From: an uncultured Eubacteriales bacterium
GTDB lineage: Bacteria; Bacillota; Clostridia; Christensenellales; Borkfalkiaceae
Length of the DNA stretch: 6,430 bases
NCBI GenBank assembly: GCA_902797515.1
Contig: CADBSX010000010.1
Span: 1-6,430 of the forward strand
Direction: 5' to 3'
Shown here: in pieces, positions 5,208 through 6,430 of the stretch
How positions within the stretch are numbered: position 1 is the first letter of the stretch
How the letters are laid out: each line of letters begins with the position of its first letter
The notes under the pieces: model-generated
The model's input: the letters and a program-made list of their open reading frames with translations, nothing else
Told to the model about the DNA's origin: nothing
Databases searched by the model: none
Program-made: the position numbers and the translations under genes

Positions 5208-6430
5208 ATGGCGAATAAAGATAACGACGAACTTTTCTGCTCGTTCTGCGGAAAACCGAAAGACCTCGCGAAGAGACTTATCGCGGGCCCTAACGGAGTG
5301 TATATCTGCGACGAATGCATCGAGATATGCAGGGACGTACTTCGCGAAGACGAGGAAAAGACGGACGGAAAAGAAGTAAGGCTTTTAAAACCGCACGAAA
5401 TAAAGGCGGAACTCGACAAATATATAGTAGGACAGGAAAAGGCGAAGAAAGTCCTTTCGGTCGCGGTTTACAATCACTACAAGAGAGTGAATTTCTCGTC
5501 GAAGAAGAAAAAGACGGACGAAACCGACATCGAAAAGAGCAATATTTTGCTGTTAGGTCCGACGGGCTGCGGAAAGACTTTGCTTGCGAGAACGCTCGCG
5601 AAGGTTCTGAACGTGCCTTTCGCCGTCGCGGACGCGACTACGCTCACCGAGGCGGGATACGTCGGCGAAGACGTCGAAAACATACTTTTAAAACTTATTC
5701 AGAACGCCGATTACGACGTGGATAAGGCGCAGAAAGGCATAATATATATCGACGAGATAGACAAGATAGCGAGAAAGGGCGAAAACGTTTCGATAACCCG
5801 CGACGTGTCGGGCGAGGGCGTGCAGCAGGCTCTTTTAAAGATAATAGAATCCACCGTGGCGTCCGTTCCCCCGCAGGGCGGAAGAAAACATCCGCAGCAG
5901 GAATTTATAAGGATAGATACTACGAATATCCTCTTCATCTGCGGCGGCGCGTTCGTCGGCATAGACAAGATAGTCGGGAAGAGAAAGGAAAACGCCTCGT
6001 TCGGTTTCCTCGGCTCGCCAAAAGACAGCACGGATAATCAGGACACCTATATGGACGAAATACAGCCGCAGGACCTCACAAAATTCGGACTTATCCCCGA
6101 ATTCGTCGGCAGAATGCCTATAGTCGTAGGACTGCATCCCCTCGATGAAAACGCGCTCGTAAAAATTATGACCGAGCCGAAAAACGCGATAGTAAAACAG
6201 TATAAAAAACTCGTAGGGCTTGACGACGTGGAACTCGTTATCACCGACGACGCCGTACTCGAAGTGGCGAAAAAAGCCATCGCTTTAAAGACGGGCGCGA
6301 GGGGACTCCGCACCATTTTCGAGAACCTTATGCTCGACAGCATGTACGACATCCCGTCGGAAGAGAACGTCGAAAAGGTAGTCATCGACAAAGACGTCGT
6401 TCTCGGCAACAAAGAACCGCTTATCATAAG
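5208..6430 (+). CDS. clpX: ClpX, AAA+ unfoldase of ClpXP (3' end cut by the window)
   Basis: An open frame of 407 codons runs from ATG at 5208 to the window edge without a stop; about 15-25 C-terminal residues should be missing. The N-terminal zinc domain has C11, C14, C34 and C37. The AAA+ core shows Walker A GPTGCGKT (117-124), Walker [10 protein letters not shown] (178-186), pore-1 loop GYVG (150-153), pore-2 region RDVSGEGVQ (198-206), RKH loop (226-228), arginine finger region EFVGR (298-302) and sensor-2 GARGLR (363-368). The loop that docks on ClpP reads FGF (265-267), where E. coli and B. subtilis have IGF. The SD region AAAAGGTGAT (5195-5204) pairs well with the 16S 3' end. It is in an operon with clpP. 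Identity is firm. Confidence 0.97.
   Translation, partial: MANKDNDELFCSFCGKPKDLAKRLIAGPNGVYICDECIEICRDVLREDEEKTDGKEVRLLKPHEIKAELDKYIVGQEKAKKVLSVAVYNHYKRVNFSSKKKKTDETDIEKSNILLLGPTGCGKTLLARTLAKVLNVPFAVADATTLTEAGYVGEDVENILLKLIQNADYDVDKAQKGIIYIDEIDKIARKGENVSITRDVSGEGVQQALLKIIESTVASVPPQGGRKHPQQEFIRIDTTNILFICGGAFVGIDKIVGKRKENASFGFLGSPKDSTDNQDTYMDEIQPQDLTKFGLIPEFVGRMPIVVGLHPLDENALVKIMTEPKNAIVKQYKKLVGLDDVELVITDDAVLEVAKKAIALKTGARGLRTIFENLMLDSMYDIPSEENVEKVVIDKDVVLGNKEPLII

Overview
The window looks like core chromosome from a Bacillota (Clostridia-like) bacterium. The basis is a trigger factor, clpP, clpX gene order, an RqcH/NFACT protein of the Firmicutes length and layout, good SD sites of the AGGAG type, and promoters with clear sigma-A spacing. 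Codon use mixes GC-rich codons (GCG, GAC, CTC) with many ATA, AGA and AGG codons, as in uncultured gut Clostridia. The exact lineage cannot be settled by eye.

Layout. Positions 1-354 hold no protein gene. They contain a minus-strand terminator (42-93), a 23-nt copy of the 3' end of the neighbouring tRNA gene (91-113), a palindrome-rich element bounded by a 10-bp inverted repeat (104-301), and a second minus-strand terminator (313-355). A complete tRNA-Leu(CAG) with encoded CCA lies at 355-437 on the minus strand. Its near-consensus promoter sits partly inside the 3' end of the next gene. That gene (474-1112, minus) encodes an XRE-type helix-turn-helix protein with four predicted membrane segments; it starts with GTG and its mRNA is probably leaderless. 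Upstream of it, also on the minus strand, is an RqcH (NFACT) gene (1191-2870).

A divergent intergenic region (2871-3094) carries back-to-back promoters. On the plus side it encodes a transcript that would begin with a branched RNA structure (2979-3046). Trigger factor (tig, 3095-4384) follows and ends at a clear terminator (4391-4420). The 170-bp gap before clpP holds two strong hairpins (4465-4512 and 4530-4545) and -10-like boxes. clpP (4592-5182) and clpX (from 5208, cut off by the window end) form an operon with 25 nt between them.

How the genes work together. Trigger factor meets nascent chains at the ribosome exit. RqcH works on stalled large subunits, where in Bacillus subtilis it adds C-terminal alanine tails. 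ClpXP is one of the proteases known to degrade such tailed products. The window therefore groups genes for nascent-chain folding, tagging and destruction around one divergent promoter region. The protein genes are known families. The less ordinary material is in the non-coding stretches: the tRNA-associated repeat element, the structured tig leader and the palindromes before clpP.
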